NCBI RefSeq assembly: GCF_022458985.1
Contig: NC_061790.1
Span: forward strand, 20,874,397-20,938,396
DNA from: Mugil cephalus
Lineage: Eukaryota; Chordata; Actinopteri; Mugiliformes; Mugilidae
DNA: 64,000 nt
Direction of reading: 5' to 3'
In this document: piece by piece, positions 1 through 23,675 of the stretch
How the letters are laid out: each line of letters begins with the position of its first letter
Position numbering within the stretch: the first letter of the stretch is position 1
Program-made: the position numbers and the translations under genes
The notes under the pieces: generated by a model
Databases searched by the model: none
What the model was told of the DNA's origin: nothing
The model's input: only the letters and a program-made list of their open reading frames with translations

Positions 1-1187
1 GTCCTGCTAGATCTCAGTGCTGCATTTGACACTATTGATCACAGTATTCTACTACAGAGACTTAAAAGTGTGATCGAGATTACAGGGACTGTAATCTCGT
101 CAGACAGATTTCAGTTTGTCCATGTAAACAAAAATTCTTCTATATATATCAAAGTAAGCTACGGAGTTCCTCAGGGTTCTGAGCAATATCATTTACATCA
201 TACATGCTTCCCTTAGGCAATATTATTAGAAAGCACGGCATAAACTTCCATTGCTATGCAGATGATACCCAGCTATATTTATCCATGAAACCAGATGAAA
301 CTAATCAGCTGTTTAAACTCCAAGCATGCCTTAACGACATAAAGGCTTGGATGACCTGTAATTTTCTACTTTTAAACTCAGACAAAACAGAAGTTATTGT
401 ATTTGGCCCTAAACATGTCAGAGATTCATTATCTGATCACCTGGTTTCGTTGGATGGCATTACCTTGGCCTCCAGTACTACTGTGAAAAACCTTGGTGTC
501 ATATTTGACCAGGATATGTCCTTCTATTCTCACATAAAGCAGGTGATCAGGACTGCTTTCTTTCACCTTTGTAATATCATCAAAGTTAGGAAAATCCTTT
601 CTCAGAGTGATGCGGAAAAACTAGTTCATGCATTTGTGTCTTCCAGGCTGGATTATTGTAACTCATTATTGTCTGGCTGTCCAAGTAGCTCTTTAAAAAG
701 CCTCCAATTGATTCAAAACGCTGCAGCAAGAGCACTGACAGGAATTAGCAAGAGAGATCATATTACACCAGTTTTAGCTTCTCTTCATTGGCTCCTTTTA
801 AAATCTAGAATTGAATTTAAAATCCTCCCCCTTACATACAAGGCCTTGAAAGGCCTAGCTCCATCATATCTGAAAGACCTCATAGAACCATATTGTACCA
901 ACAGATCACTACGATATCAAAGTGCAGGTCTACTTGTGGTTCCTAGAGTTTCAAAAAGTAGAATGGGAGGTAGAGCCTTCAGCTATCAGGCTCCTCTCCT
1001 ATGGAACCAGCTCCCAGTTTGGGTTCGGGAGGTAGACACAGTCTCTACGTTTAAGGTCAGGCTTAAGACTTTCCTTTTTAACAAAGCTTATAGTTAGGGC
1101 TGGATTTAACCATCCCGTAGTTATGCTGCTATAGGCCTAGGCTGCAGGGGGACGATGCACTGAGGACATGTCCTCTCCTCTCTCTCA
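1..1187 (+). mobile_element. L2-type LINE, 3' part of reverse transcriptase ORF
   Basis: The sequence opens inside a reverse transcriptase: LLDLSAAFDTIDH is encoded at the window edge and YGVPQGS near 160-180. The palm core that should follow is deleted, and an open frame then runs 204-1097 carrying the catalytic motif CYADDTQLY. The ORF ends in a typical L2/CR1 C-terminus (RLKTFLFNKAYS), followed by about 90 bases of 3' UTR. The same 3' UTR recurs at 33420-33905, which confirms a repeat family. The 5' end is cut by the window. The internal deletion makes it a dead copy, although 297 codons remain open. Confidence 0.9.
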
Positions 1188-1931
1188 AGGGTTTGGAGCC
1201 AGAGTAGCGTAACTGGCTTTTGACAAATTTTACAGGAGACAAAACAAAATTCTGACCACACTTCAATCAACTGTATTTATTAACCTTAAACCACAACATT
1301 GCAACCACAAACATTCTTATATGAATGAGTATTTAAGGCATAAGCTTACAGCATATTAACACAATGAACATGCTCTAAAAAAATTTAAAATCCAAAAAAA
1401 ATATGGCAAAAACATCAGATATGCCTTTTTGGGCACCAAACATTTCAAGTCTTCTATGGGCATACTGGACATATCTGCTGAACAATGCAGAAAATAATTG
1501 TAAAAAGGGGAATTGATTGAATAATTAACACTTGAATAAGTAATTAATTTTCTTTTAACTTTTTTTTTCTCATTTCATTTTTCCATTCTGGGCATCTGCT
1601 GAACAGTACAGACAGCAATAAAAGTGAATGAACTTGCTAAACACACCTCTGATTGGCAATTCATGAGTTATTTACTTTATTTTATTACATGCATTCATTT
1701 TTTTTTCAAATACTATACTATATACTTTTTACTCATTTCACTTTTCTATTCTTTTCTATTCATTGACCACATCCAAAGAATGATGTCGCGTCTTATTTGC
1801 TTTTCAGTTCACTAGTCTGTTTAGTTTTACTCACTGTTCATTGTCAGAGAATTGTAGAACTGTGCCCTACAGTCCCCTCCAAAAGTACTGGAACAGCAAG
1901 GTAAATTCCCTTGTTTTTGTTGTTCACTGAA
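1188..1931. mobile_element. Insertion splitting the L2 3' UTR, with a Tc1-type end
   Basis: Compared with the uninterrupted L2 tail at 33420-33905, the L2 3' UTR stops near 1187 and resumes near 1932, so about 740 bases are extra. The right part (about 1869-1931) begins TACAGTCCCCTCCAAAAGTA, which resembles the terminal repeat of a fish Tc1/mariner family. The remainder (1188-1868) is AT-rich with no supported coding sequence, and I do not recognise it. A matching left terminal repeat was not found, so this may be more than one event. Confidence 0.5.
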
Positions 1932-2136
1932 GACTGATATAGGCTGGTCTTCGGCAGATGGGTCCCTCCATATCAGCTGGGTTGGTTTCTTCCTGTTAAA
2001 ATGGAGCTTTTCCTTGCCACTGTCAGCCTCAGGCTTGCGCTGGAGGTTGCAGGCTGGTTTTTGTAAAGCGTCTTGAGACAATTTGTATTGTTATTGGCGC
2101 TATATAAATAAAATTGAATTGAATTGAATTGAATCC
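1932..2136 (+). mobile_element. 3' tail of the same L2-type LINE
   Basis: The segment from the CTTCGGCAGATGGGTCCCTC region to the terminal (TTGAA)n-like tail matches the L2 tail at 33745-33905 in order and strand. It ends in a short AATTG/TTGAA microsatellite, as expected at the 3' end of an L2-type element. The minus-strand open frame across it is a chance shadow. Confidence 0.8.
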
Positions 2137-2400
2137 ACCCGTGTCAGTTTCCCTTCCAATGTGCTGAAGGCACCTCATTGCATTAGTGAAAAAAATCTAA
2201 AACTCTCCTCATTATCATTTACTACTAACAAAAAGTTGCTTTGAAAAATAACTTATAAAGTTGCCTTCTTGATTTAAGTTCTCCCACACAGCTTCCATTT
2301 AGCTAGCAGTAACCTCCCAGAGCTGTGCACCAATCGAGGAATGAGGCTTTATACTATTTCCTATTTAAACACACTAACTTCCTGTTTTAGTCATTGTGAA

Positions 2401-2610
2401 TATAGTAGTTTTGTGAGAGTTTGATAATAGGTGTGTATGACTATAGTAGTGTTTGTGAGAGAGTTTGATAGTATGTGTGCGTCACTGTACTAGTGTTTGT
2501 GAGAGAGTTTGATAGTATGTGTGCGTGACTATAGTAGTGTGTGTGAGAGAGTGTGCGTGCGGTACTATAGTAGTGTTTGTAAGAGAGTATGATAGTAAGT
2601 ATGAGAGCAG
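2401..2610. repeat. Minisatellite, about 44-bp unit
   Basis: About five imperfect units containing ACTATAGTAGTGTTTGTGAG followed by AGAGTTTGATAGTATGTGTG. Clear unit starts near 2440, 2484 and 2527 give the 44-bp spacing; later copies are shortened. No coding potential. Confidence 0.75.
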
Positions 2611-2989
2611 TTATTAAGTTATTTCCTAAACGGCCTCTCGTAAAAGACGTTTGCCACAGTCACCATCTTGTGTGACCCCGTTTTTTTTATTGCTTGTAAG
2701 GTAAGTGTATGATAAATTGCTCTCAGTAGTATATTCAAACAATTAATAATTTTAAAATTGTTCTGGGGAACAGTATGTGTGTTTAGTGTTGAGACAAATA
2801 TGAATGGACAATGCTTGGAGAAATGTACCTTGTGTTATTTTTATATTCATGTTGGTCGTGAGTATGGCTAATTTCAGTGCAATGCATGTTGGCTTCCTGG
2901 TTTCGGTCGTCTCTGAACTGTAGAAAATGTATATGTTACAGAGTTACATAACATTCTTGGATGTTGAAGAATGTATTGTTTTATTGCTT

Positions 2990-3165
2990 GTAAAAAAAAA
3001 AAGTTCAACCTCATAAAATTCAACAATAAAAAATCAACCTAATAAAATTTAACAAAAAAAAATCAGCCTCAAAGATACAACCTCAAACAGTTCAACCTCT
3101 TAGCTTCAACCTCCAGCCTTCAACCGCAAACCTTCAACCTCCAACTTTTAACCTCTGAAAAAAGC
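2990..3165. repeat. Degenerate TTCAACCTC tandem tract
   Basis: TTCAACCTC, or a one-to-two-base variant, recurs roughly every 9-20 bases, first separated by A-rich spacers and then more tightly packed. The strand asymmetry (C-rich, almost G-free on plus) is strong. No gene is supported. Confidence 0.6.
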
Positions 3166-3555
3166 TGCTTAACTTCCGGTTGAGCAGGGAGAAGCAATCG
3201 ATCCCGATCCGTACACTTTTAGAGTATATTCTATGCAGCGTTTGATAAATGAGGTGGAAGAACAGAGACGAGTAGGTTATAAATGAAGAAAGGAAGAGCC
3301 CAAAGAACCGAATACACACATGGATATTACACACAGAAAGGCCCGAGCTTGGACCCTTCTCGCTGGGAGACATCAGTGCCTACCACCAAACCGCTGTGCT
3401 GCCTTTGGAGGAAAATCGTTGCTGAATCAAGACCCCACCAAATCCCTAAATGAAATGAAGGATCATCTGAGCAACATCGAAACTACTTTACTGCAAATAA
3501 ACGAGTCACCGATACAGATTGATGCATGCGCATCGCAAATGTTAAATAAATAAAA
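3165..3555 (+). mobile_element. Possible L1 5' end / ORF1 fragment
   Basis: AACTTCCGGTTGAGCAGG near 3172 resembles AACTTCCGGCTGAGCATG at 53525, the apparent 5' UTR start of an L1 copy in this window. A 77-codon frame at 3320-3553 contains a heptad-like stretch (LNEMKDHLSNIETTLLQINE) similar to the coiled coil of fish L1 ORF1. Either similarity alone would be weak. It could instead be unrelated sequence. Confidence 0.35.
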
Positions 3556-5105
3556 TATGAAATTAGATCAAATTAAAGAAAATTAAAGTTCTCACTTTGC
3601 ATCGCACATTATTGGGTATTGATTGAATAAAATCATTTCACACATACACGTAACTGAATTCGTTATGTGCTTTTATTGAGATGTGAGTTAATCTATAGCT
3701 CCAATTTACGTTTGGGAATCCGGCAATGACTTGAATGACTTGCTGGTGATGTCTGTATGCGAACTGGATGTAAATGTATGATGTATCATGTATGCATGAT
3801 TCTGCTTAGTGTCGGCTGTGAAATGCCGCATAAGTCTCCAAACTGGATGTGTACCATTGTTATTTTTATACTAATTTTGAAAATAATAAAACGATTTTAT
3901 GAAACAAATTTCATAACCTTGATGAAGCTAGGATGCAGGGCTTTTATATTAAAATATATTGCTCTCACTATTGTATGAACTGGCAAGTGAGTGTACATTA
4001 CGGTGGAACTAAGGTAATGTTAGCATAACTGCATGTATTTTCGTTTTTTTACTTTTATTCTCCGGAAGGTGATAGGCTTGACACACACATATATATATAT
4101 TACAAATATTATAAATTACATTTTTTTGTAATTTTGCCATTTATTTGTTTTAAGATTTCAGATGTCATCTGTCATCAAGTTTCCTAAGATCAGAAATCTT
4201 TCATCCCTCTGCTAATGAGATTAAAGCTCTCTCTTGCCTTTCTAGAACTTGAATTTCTTGTTTATAAGAATTCAGCCATTTGACTACAGAAACAAAAGCT
4301 GAACAATAGCAGCACTGTGAACAATACCTTTTCCCTTTATCAACAATCAGAAACGGAAGAATGTTTGGTTCTCATAAAAGCTTGAAAAACGATTCAGGTG
4401 TTTCCATGAAGACTAAACAATACAATACATTATTGTTTGATGTGATAAACTGAAATTACTCCACTGGATATTAGCATTACAGAGCTACAGTATATATTGG
4501 TGTGTGGAGGTATTCAATTATTTTTTTCGTGTTCTGTTTGATTTATATCACATTATACAGTATCTGTAACAATCCAAATAGGCTAAAGATGCTTTACCGA
4601 ACCCAGAACCTGAAATCCCCAGAGCAAGTACCTAGGTGACAGTATAAAGTAATAACATTGCTTATATGGGTTAGCAACCTTCCCAGTGTGGACAAATACA
4701 GACACATGTCTGATAGTCCTAGGGGTCTTGCCTTTCCATAAAAGGGCTAAATGAAAGCATTTATTGAAAAAAAAAAAAAAAAAAAAAAAAAAGCAATGGT
4801 AAAAACAATGGTAAACTGGTAAACTGGTACACACAATGGTGCCATACACACAGCATGTACAATTTTTCTATTCTGATTAACTCCACATCTCTTTGTCACA
4901 CTAAATGCCAAATTAAGCATTGGTACAGTCAGCAACAAACAACTGAACTAACAAGTGAATTAAAAAAAAAAATAAACAAAACAATCACAAACAATGAAAA
5001 TTATACACACAAAAGAACAAATACATCGAATATTTACTTTTCACTTAGCACAAAATATCTCTCAAAATGTACAGAGTACACATCACTTTTTTTTTAGAAT
5101 CAGAT
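3556..5105. other. AT-rich intergenic region downstream of the receptor gene
   Basis: No coding sequence supported. It holds a short TA microsatellite (about 4087-4101), a 26-base A run (4767-4792) and the putative 3' UTR of the minus-strand receptor gene nearest to 5105. Confidence 0.6.
4760..4765 (-). terminator. Candidate polyadenylation signal of the receptor gene
   Basis: AATAAA on the minus strand, about 340 bases downstream of the receptor stop codon at 5106. It is the first consensus hexamer I noticed in that direction. It lies beside a homopolymer run, so it could belong to a retro-insertion instead. Confidence 0.35.
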
Positions 5106-8100
5106 TTAGAAGGATATACTCCTACGTCTCATTGTCACTTTAGTTCCCTGTCTAAAAGACACAGCATAGAAATTAATCTTGTCATTGGATTTAGGAATTA
5201 TGACCTCATCAGTTGGGCAGATTTCATTTAGAGTCCCTGAGCTCTTCAGCATAGTTGATGTACTTGATACTGAAAATCTACAACTCCTTTGTGAGGTTGT
5301 GTCTGTCTCCATCTCTGAATCAAGATTAGGACTAGAGGTGACTCGCCATCTCCTGAGAATGCTTTCCAGTGTATCAGTCTTTGACCTAGATAGTGCTTCA
5401 AAGGATTTAGGTAAAAAATGGCAAAAGATGATGCCATAGTTGGATACCAGAATGGCTGAAGCCTGCACAGGAGTGCTCTCTTCGGTGTTGGTAATATAGA
5501 CTGGGATAAAACACACCCATACAAACAAGTACATCAGCATGCTAAAAATGATGTAACCTGTTTCACTGAATTCCTGTGGAATTTTCCTGACTTTAAAGGC
5601 TAAGAGAAATCCCACTAATGCAAGCAGAGCTATGTAGCTTAGCATAATGCCAAAACCTATGTATGTCTTTCCTTCTCTACATTGTATAATTTTGGTCATG
5701 CTCTGTGGGGATGGAGGTGTGTCATCAACATCCGGAGAATCAAAGATTAGCCATAAAAGGCAGATGATCCCCTGAAAAGTAGTCATTATAATAACAATTA
5801 CAGGTGGTTTGTAAAGTTTATGTAGTCTCCAGTTTGTTAGCTGACCAAAGGGAAGGAAAGCCAGGAAGGTACGATAGGCTTTAACTAAGATACAGGACAC
5901 ACACAGGGTGAAACCCATGGCATACATAACCTGGCGAGCCTGGCAAAGGTGTAGAGTGGGTTTTCCCATGAAGCATACCACACTTGCAAAGCTCACTGCC
6001 AGACCAGCCATCATCACACAGGACAACTTCACCTCAGCTCTTTTCATGGGAGGTGAATCTCTATACACTAAAAAGATAGTGAAGGTAACTAACAAGACCA
6101 AAACACCAAAGGCAGCAGCTGCTACCATGGTGATAGGGTGAGGATCGCTCCACCTCAGGTAAGACTCCCATCTTGGTTTGCAGTGAGTCTCTCCTTTGAG
6201 AGACCAAGTTCCATTGGGACAGGTTTTGCAGTCATGAAGATCTGTTAAATAAGATTGCAATAGAGATACAGTATTAAGGTAAAAATATGAAGTCCAGTGA
6301 GATATGCAAATGAAGAGAAATAAAATGAACTTTAGTCTGTGTTCCAGACATATTCAGACATATGCTCGTGGACATGACCAAAGTACCACTAGTAATGACA
6401 CCTTTGGATCAAGTGTCTGAAGACAAAAAGTAGAAAAGAAAAAAGAAAAAAGAAAAAAAAAAAGAAAAGAGAGAGTGAGAGAGAGAAATTTCAGTCTGGC
6501 ATACCCCAGGCATCTGAATAGGTCCCCTCAGTACATTGGGAACAGTTATAACAACAGGATACATTGAAGATCTTCTTAACCCAGCCAGGGGGGCACCTCT
6601 CTGAGCATCTGGATTTAGGAATCTAGACAAGCAAAACAGAAGAATATTTTGATCAGTCTGTAAAGAGATAGGCTATGTTTAAGCTATATTTTATTCTCCT
6701 GAACATGGCCTATATCCAGAGTTACAGTGCTGCAACAGAAAACCACTAAGTAGTATGTATGGAAATTAATCTCCCAGGCATTTCAGTAAGGACATTACAT
6801 TACTTACATTACTACTAAGAAATAGACATATTTAAGATTTTTTTTTTTAAGATTTTTTTTCTATGCAATACTACTGTGTTGAATAGTTCATGCCCATGTC
6901 TGGTGGATAGTACAGAAATCAGCATGGTGTATCTATTCCAACATGGCAAAGTCTAGTGTTAGCTTAACTGTGGAGAAGGCTCATTTAATGCAGAATAAAC
7001 GGAAGATCAGCTCACTGAACTTTCCAGGTACACAACAATACTGAAAATACAAGTAAAACGGATCAAAATAGTGATCATATTGTTAGCATCCAAAGGTTTC
7101 AACTGTAAGACGTAGCTGTTAAAATAAACTGTTAAAAAATAGATAAAAATTGACTCATATTCCTCAGATGATTTATTAAGTGCTTAGCATGCATGAAAAC
7201 AATTACACTACATGCATGTGTCTCATGTCTACACATACATTTTTAAAGAACATCAATGTCCTTAGTTACTGGTAACTACCAAATGTGTTATGTCCACTCA
7301 GGAGGCATAGAAAATGACCACACTATCCACTTAATATGCATGCATACTCTGAACAAAGCGTCATCTTACCGATGTATTAGATGTTGAAAGCCAGTTGAAT
7401 TCTTTCACTTCAAGCTCAATTTGATCATCAAGAATAGAGTATCTTCCAATCCTTTGAAATATTCTGTGGGGGCCATCCGTTTCCCACATGATCAGATCAT
7501 AACCATTTACAAAATCACCATTTTCGTCAAAGAAGAATGTCTGGTTATCAAATTCAAATGTAATTTTTTTTAGTTCTTTCAGAAGCTGCAAAAGAGAGGG
7601 GAGAATCTTAATTATGTTTTTGCTTTCCTGACATTTGTCACTGTAACAAATATTTTCCCAAACCACTTGTGGAAGTAAATCTTAAAATATAACAAAGCAA
7701 ACCTTGGGCCCTCTTCAGACCTTACATTAAGAGTGGCCAGCTTTGAATACATGTCTTCACACCTGGCATATTAAAAGCCTTACACACATCTGTCCAGCTA
7801 GCACTCAAGGTCTGATCTCAGTTTCGCCAACTGTATACAAATAACCATACTTTTGTCCTTGCACAATGTTTTATACATCTCCTGTCTCTAATTGATCTCT
7901 ACTGCTGTGTCAGAACCACAAACTGTTTTTTATTGTCTGTGGGTTCTAACTTCTTATACTATTTTGGATGTAAAGTCTCTCTCACTTACTGAAAGAATGC
8001 AATAAGTCATTATTAATTTGTCTGATGTTAATTATTTTTCAAGATTCACATAAAGCTTTGATTAGAAATTAACTATTGTACTGATGTACAGTTAAACCAG

Positions 8101-10384
8101 TGACAGAAAACAGATTGACTTTATCACTCAAATGCAACTTAATAGCTCAAACTGTTGGATGTGTCTGTACTCTAAGGCAGCCACATGTGATTGGATTGCA
8201 CAAGATGGATGTTATTGTATGATCTGAATGTGGCCTTTGAAACAAATTTGAATTGAACATATCATTTCTTACCTTCCATGGTGGAAAGTTAATTTCTCCT
8301 GTGCAAAAAGAACTGTTGCACTTCAGTAGCTTTTTGAGAGCATGTGATATGGCCCTCACAGCAACTCTAATCAGGTAGGGTTCGCTTGTATCAGTTGCCT
8401 TTACAAGAAAGTCATCATTCTGTCCTTCAGGGTCACTCAAAGTGCATGCGCTGCTAGATTTAACTCTCAAGAGATTGGCACAATAGAATGGAGGATTGTT
8501 TGAGAAACATTCTGAGGAACAGTTGAATCTCATGTTCTTATACTCTGTGATGAAGTGGTTATATCCTCCTGGGGTTGCAGTAAGATTCTTGAGATAATTG
8601 TCAAATGATTCACTCTTCAAGGCAACAAAGGTAAAGCCTAAAATGTCTCCAATCTTGTTGATGCCATCCATTAGGGCAAGGGATGAGCTCCTAGACCAGG
8701 CGTCAGTGGAAATCCAGACTTTTGATGTGTTGGTCCTGATCATTTCCTGAAAAAACACCTCTACCAGCTCTGATTTCAGGATTAGCAGTACTATCTGGGC
8801 ACTGGAGGAACGGATCACATGGGCAATCTGTTCAATACGATCTTTGGTGTGTGAATCATCAAGATAATGACGCAACTCCTCCTGGTAGGCCAAGCACACA
8901 CTGTTTGCCTCTGCATCAGTGAGAAAGCTCTGGAAAGCTGCTTTGCCGTAATCGTCATCCCCATACACAACCCCAACCCAGTTCCAGGTATAGTAATCCA
9001 TCAATTTGGCCAGCGCTTTAGTTTGATGCTTGTCACTGGGAACAGTACGCATAAAAACAGGATAGCGCAGCTTATCACTTAGTTCTGGTGAAGTTGATCC
9101 ACTGCTCAGCTGATAAAATGAAAATATAAAAGAAGAATTTTTAACACACAAAAGAGGGGACTTAAAAAATCAAAGCACAGATTAAATATCAGATGGTAGC
9201 TTAGTTCTACAATATGTTGTAGTACGCAAAAGTCCCCTGATATCTCTCATCCAGCATACTTTACAGCTACATCTATATGGCATACCATACAGGATACCAC
9301 TTGGGTGAAAGTGTTGTTAAAAGATGAACAAAATCCTTTTGTTTAAGTAAATGTATGAATATCACACTTTAAGAAATAAGTTGATCCTTCATCAAAAATG
9401 TTACTGAACCAAAGTCTGTGCAAGTATGAGAATGACTTGAAGGGGAAGGCTAATTTTTAATCAATTGCAAGTTATCAGTAACTGAAGCCATCAGATAAAC
9501 CTAATGAAGAAAAAGTGCAATATTTCTCTCTGAGATTTAGTTGGGTAAAAGCAGACAAAGGCATGAAATATGCACTTAAACTATAAATACTTATTAATAC
9601 TCCACTCACTAGGCAGCTACGCTTCAACCGTGATCACAGTCAGTTCACAGACCAGATCAAGACTGTGAACTCAAATTTACTAGATGCTTTTCTGTCAAAT
9701 GTATCCGCCAATTAGAAAGTATATGTGGCTTACCAGAGGGACCATGTACACATTCAGCAGTCTGGCCAAAGCTATGGAGACCTCAGAGTACAGCGCTCCT
9801 AAAATTATTTTGACTCTGGGTCTGAAGTTGGTGTAGTTGCACTTCACATCGATAGAGTTGTTGACTGCAAGCATGTGTCCTACATTTTGCAATGCTTTGC
9901 TTGCATACGAGCATGTGTCACACATCATATATCCAAGATGCACTCCGGGGAGGAAGCCAGCTGCATTTAACTCCTCAATTTCATAAATAGCAGCCAAGGA
10001 TCTCACAAATGTCGAGAAATCAAAACTGAAAAGACATTGCAAAAATATATTACTTTCTCTGTCCTTGTGGAATTGTGAAAAAAAGAGTCTGACCTTTAAT
10101 AATTTGTCATCCCAGTTAATGTAAAAAATATATACTGTATATTGTATGTCTGTACACACATGTGATAGAGATACTCACTCTGAGCAGTGGTAGTTTTCTG
10201 GTCTAATCCGTTCCTGAACTGCCTTCACTTTACGATGACACGGCAACATTATACCTATCATAATATCCCCAGCGGCCTGGGCCCCGCAAACAGACGGAGC
10301 AGAGTCACATTCATCCAAATAAGCTAGGGTGTTTCTCAGCACCACGGTGGCTGAGAGAAGGCTAAGCAGCTGACACACGTGCAT
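5106..10384 (-). CDS. Family C GPCR, GPRC6A-like / fish olfactory (OlfC/V2R-type) receptor, complete
   Basis: A seven-transmembrane receptor of the plasma membrane with a large extracellular Venus-flytrap domain; relatives sense amino acids or cations. Six exons with GT-AG borders and matching phases: 10179-10384, 9734-10025, 8273-9109, 7370-7585, 6505-6622 and 5106-6241, giving 934 codons (GPRC6A is about 926). The start at 10384 was chosen over an upstream in-frame ATG at 10501 because it opens directly into a hydrophobic signal peptide (MHVCQLLSLLSATVV). The ligand domain covers about residues 25-517, with SSGSTSPELSDK and RTVPSDKHQTKA. Exon 5 and the start of exon 6 carry the nine-cysteine NCD3G linker (about 523-577). 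TM1 begins near 593. The last 90 residues form a Ser/Thr/Arg-rich tail. No frameshift or stop was seen. The family is secure; GPRC6A versus an OlfC clade cannot be settled by eye. Confidence 0.9.
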
Positions 10385-11273
10385 CTTAACTGGTTTGGGT
10401 GTAAAAAACATCTCGCTAGGACTATTCATCTCTAAAATGCAATTTGGGAGGTGCCAGATACAGCATATGCAAAATCCTACGGAGGTGTAAAAATGTGTCA
10501 CACAGCAGATGTTATCATCCAGCCATTTTCCAGTCTGACTGGTGATAGAATGAGGAAGTCGAGTAACACAAAATGATACCTGCCCAGTCCCTTGTGTTGT
10601 AGTTTTGTGACTTCATATAGCTCCATGCTTTTGAAGGATAGTCCTCTCATCTCACTAGGAAATTGTATTTTTTTTGTTATAATTAATTGCACAATTATAG
10701 CTATTATAACAAACTAGATTCACAGACATATTATAACAAACACAAAACCTGGCCATGGTTTAATAAAACGTCACAGTTAAAAAAAAAAAAAAAAAAGAAA
10801 GAAAGAAAGAAAGAAAGAAAAAAACGGATTTTAGACCTTATACATATTATAAGATTTCGTGTAATAGGCCTACAGCTATTATTGGCAAGGTACTGTGATT
10901 AATGACTGCCACCAGCTCACAAAGAATGTTGAGTTACCTCACATCGCTGAAAAGGTTGAAGAAAATACTCACATTAGGTACTCATGAATTACAAAAGACA
11001 GAGATCTTGGTTGGATCGTGCAGGGAGAATTGGAAAAGGCAAAAGCAAATATTATATATTTATTCCTTTTTACATTTTAAAATGTATTTCCTTATTATTG
11101 CAGTGTTTGTGGCACTCCTGTAATTCAGTTTATGTGTGTCGTTCCAGTGCCGCCACGTAACGCAGAGGCGGTGTTTCAGTGTATAACGTCATTACGTTTC
11201 ATTACGTTTCATTGTTACGCGGGAGCTTTGGTTATCAAACAATCGGGTTTGAGGAAATAATAAGGAAGAGGAG
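10385..11273. promoter_or_regulatory. Divergent spacer between receptor gene and RAD51, with RAD51 exon 1
   Basis: The receptor start codon (minus) and the RAD51 first-exon donor (AG-GTAAGT after 11273) are separated by under 0.9 kb, so both 5' flanks lie here. The right part is less AT-rich, with CGCCACGTAACGC and CGTCATTACG motifs near 11150-11190, plausibly the RAD51 promoter and leader. No TATA box or start site can be assigned. An A run followed by (GAAA)n lies at 10779-10824. Confidence 0.5.
10779..10824. repeat. Poly(A)/(GAAA)n microsatellite
   Basis: About 18 A followed by six GAAA units. It may be the decayed tail of a retro-insertion. Confidence 0.8.
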
Positions 11274-11661
11274 GTAAGTCCTGCATGCATTTTAAACAAA
11301 ATATTAATATTTATAACGCACGATTAGATTAGTTAAGCATAGATACACGTGTTGCGTTGTTCTGGATTCCTTCAACTCTGACACTCTGAGCAGCGTTGTC
11401 AGCTTACTGAATGCGAATTCCAAAACAGCGCCAATGCTAAGCTAACGACTTGGTTTATCGAATAAGGTTTTACATTACAAAGGCTCATAACATTAGCAGT
11501 TGACGCTTTGAAGCTAACGTTTGAGTTTATTTGACCTAGTTTAGTTATTAGCGAACGGTAAATGTAAAGCTTTCTAACGTTGCAGAATTACGAGTCAGTT
11601 TTAAGGTTGCACTCACTCACCCTTTCACTGTCTTTTTCTGGCAGGTTTCTATTCCGAAACT

Positions 11662-22776
<11,115 letters not shown>

Positions 22777-22845
22777 GAAACAGCAGTGTAGTGGTTGTTG
22801 TTAAACTTACTAACTGGTGTCTTGGACTGCAGGGTTGTATGTATG

Positions 22846-23675
22846 TACAGTGCTGCTTAAAGGTATTTGCACCTCTCGGAATTTCTCAAAATACTCAAAA
22901 CTTGAACAGATTTTCACACAAGTCTTGAAGCTGAAATATTATGCTTTTATTCAAGAAAATCTTAATCACTTGTACATATCTGCGAGGTGCAAAAGTAAGT
23001 AAAACCTTGTTTTCAGTATCTAGTGTAACACCTTAATGGCATCCTAATGTCTCCGATAACTTTTGACCAGTCTTCAGGAGCAGCTCAGAGGGATTACAGA
23101 TGATTCCTCAAAACAGAACTATTTCATTTCTGTACTGCATTTCCTTCCAGAACATTTGTATTGCAAGACTTTGACTTGGCTTTGGCTTTGCCGCACTGCT
23201 ATGAATGCCATAGTTGTTCAGTGTTGTCCTGATTTTGGACTTACGAACGTTCACCGATGTGAGAGAGGCCTTTTGTTGCTAAGAACTTAGAACCCTTATT
23301 CCTTTGTGATCCCTCTGACATTATATGTCTTGCTTTTGGAGTGATTTTTGTTAGTCTACCACTCCTGTGGAAGGTAAGTTACCTTAAATCTCTTGCATTT
23401 ATTCACAATATGTCTGTGGATTTGTTGATTCCAAACTCCACAAACATGTTGTGAAGATCAGACTGTGACAAATGTCTTTGGCCTTGAAGTGCACTTACTT
23501 TTCCACCTCACAGATATATAGTTTTGGCTCAGTTTACTGAAAAACAAAAAACAAATCATAATATGTCAATTTCATTTTTTAAAATGGATTCTCTTACTAA
23601 TCTCACAACTTATATGGAAATCCACAAATGTCCAAACTTCCCCAAACTTCCGAAGGGCCAACGTACTTTTAAGCA
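22846..23675. mobile_element. Degenerate Tc1-type element downstream of RAD51
   Basis: Begins TACAGTGCTGCTTAAAGGTA-TTTGCACC, the inverse of GGTGCAAATACTTTTAAGCA-GCACTGTA at 44007-44034, and ends near 23675 with ACGTACTTTTAAGCAATGTG. It shares CAGATTTTCACACAAG with the 40930 copy. No transposase is readable. It starts only 70 bases after the RAD51 stop codon, so the RAD51 3' UTR must run into or end before it. Confidence 0.6.

Noticed and set aside
2401-3165. Regular repeats as a CRISPR-like array
   Set aside because: Units are adjacent and degenerate without unique spacers of constant length, in a vertebrate genome.
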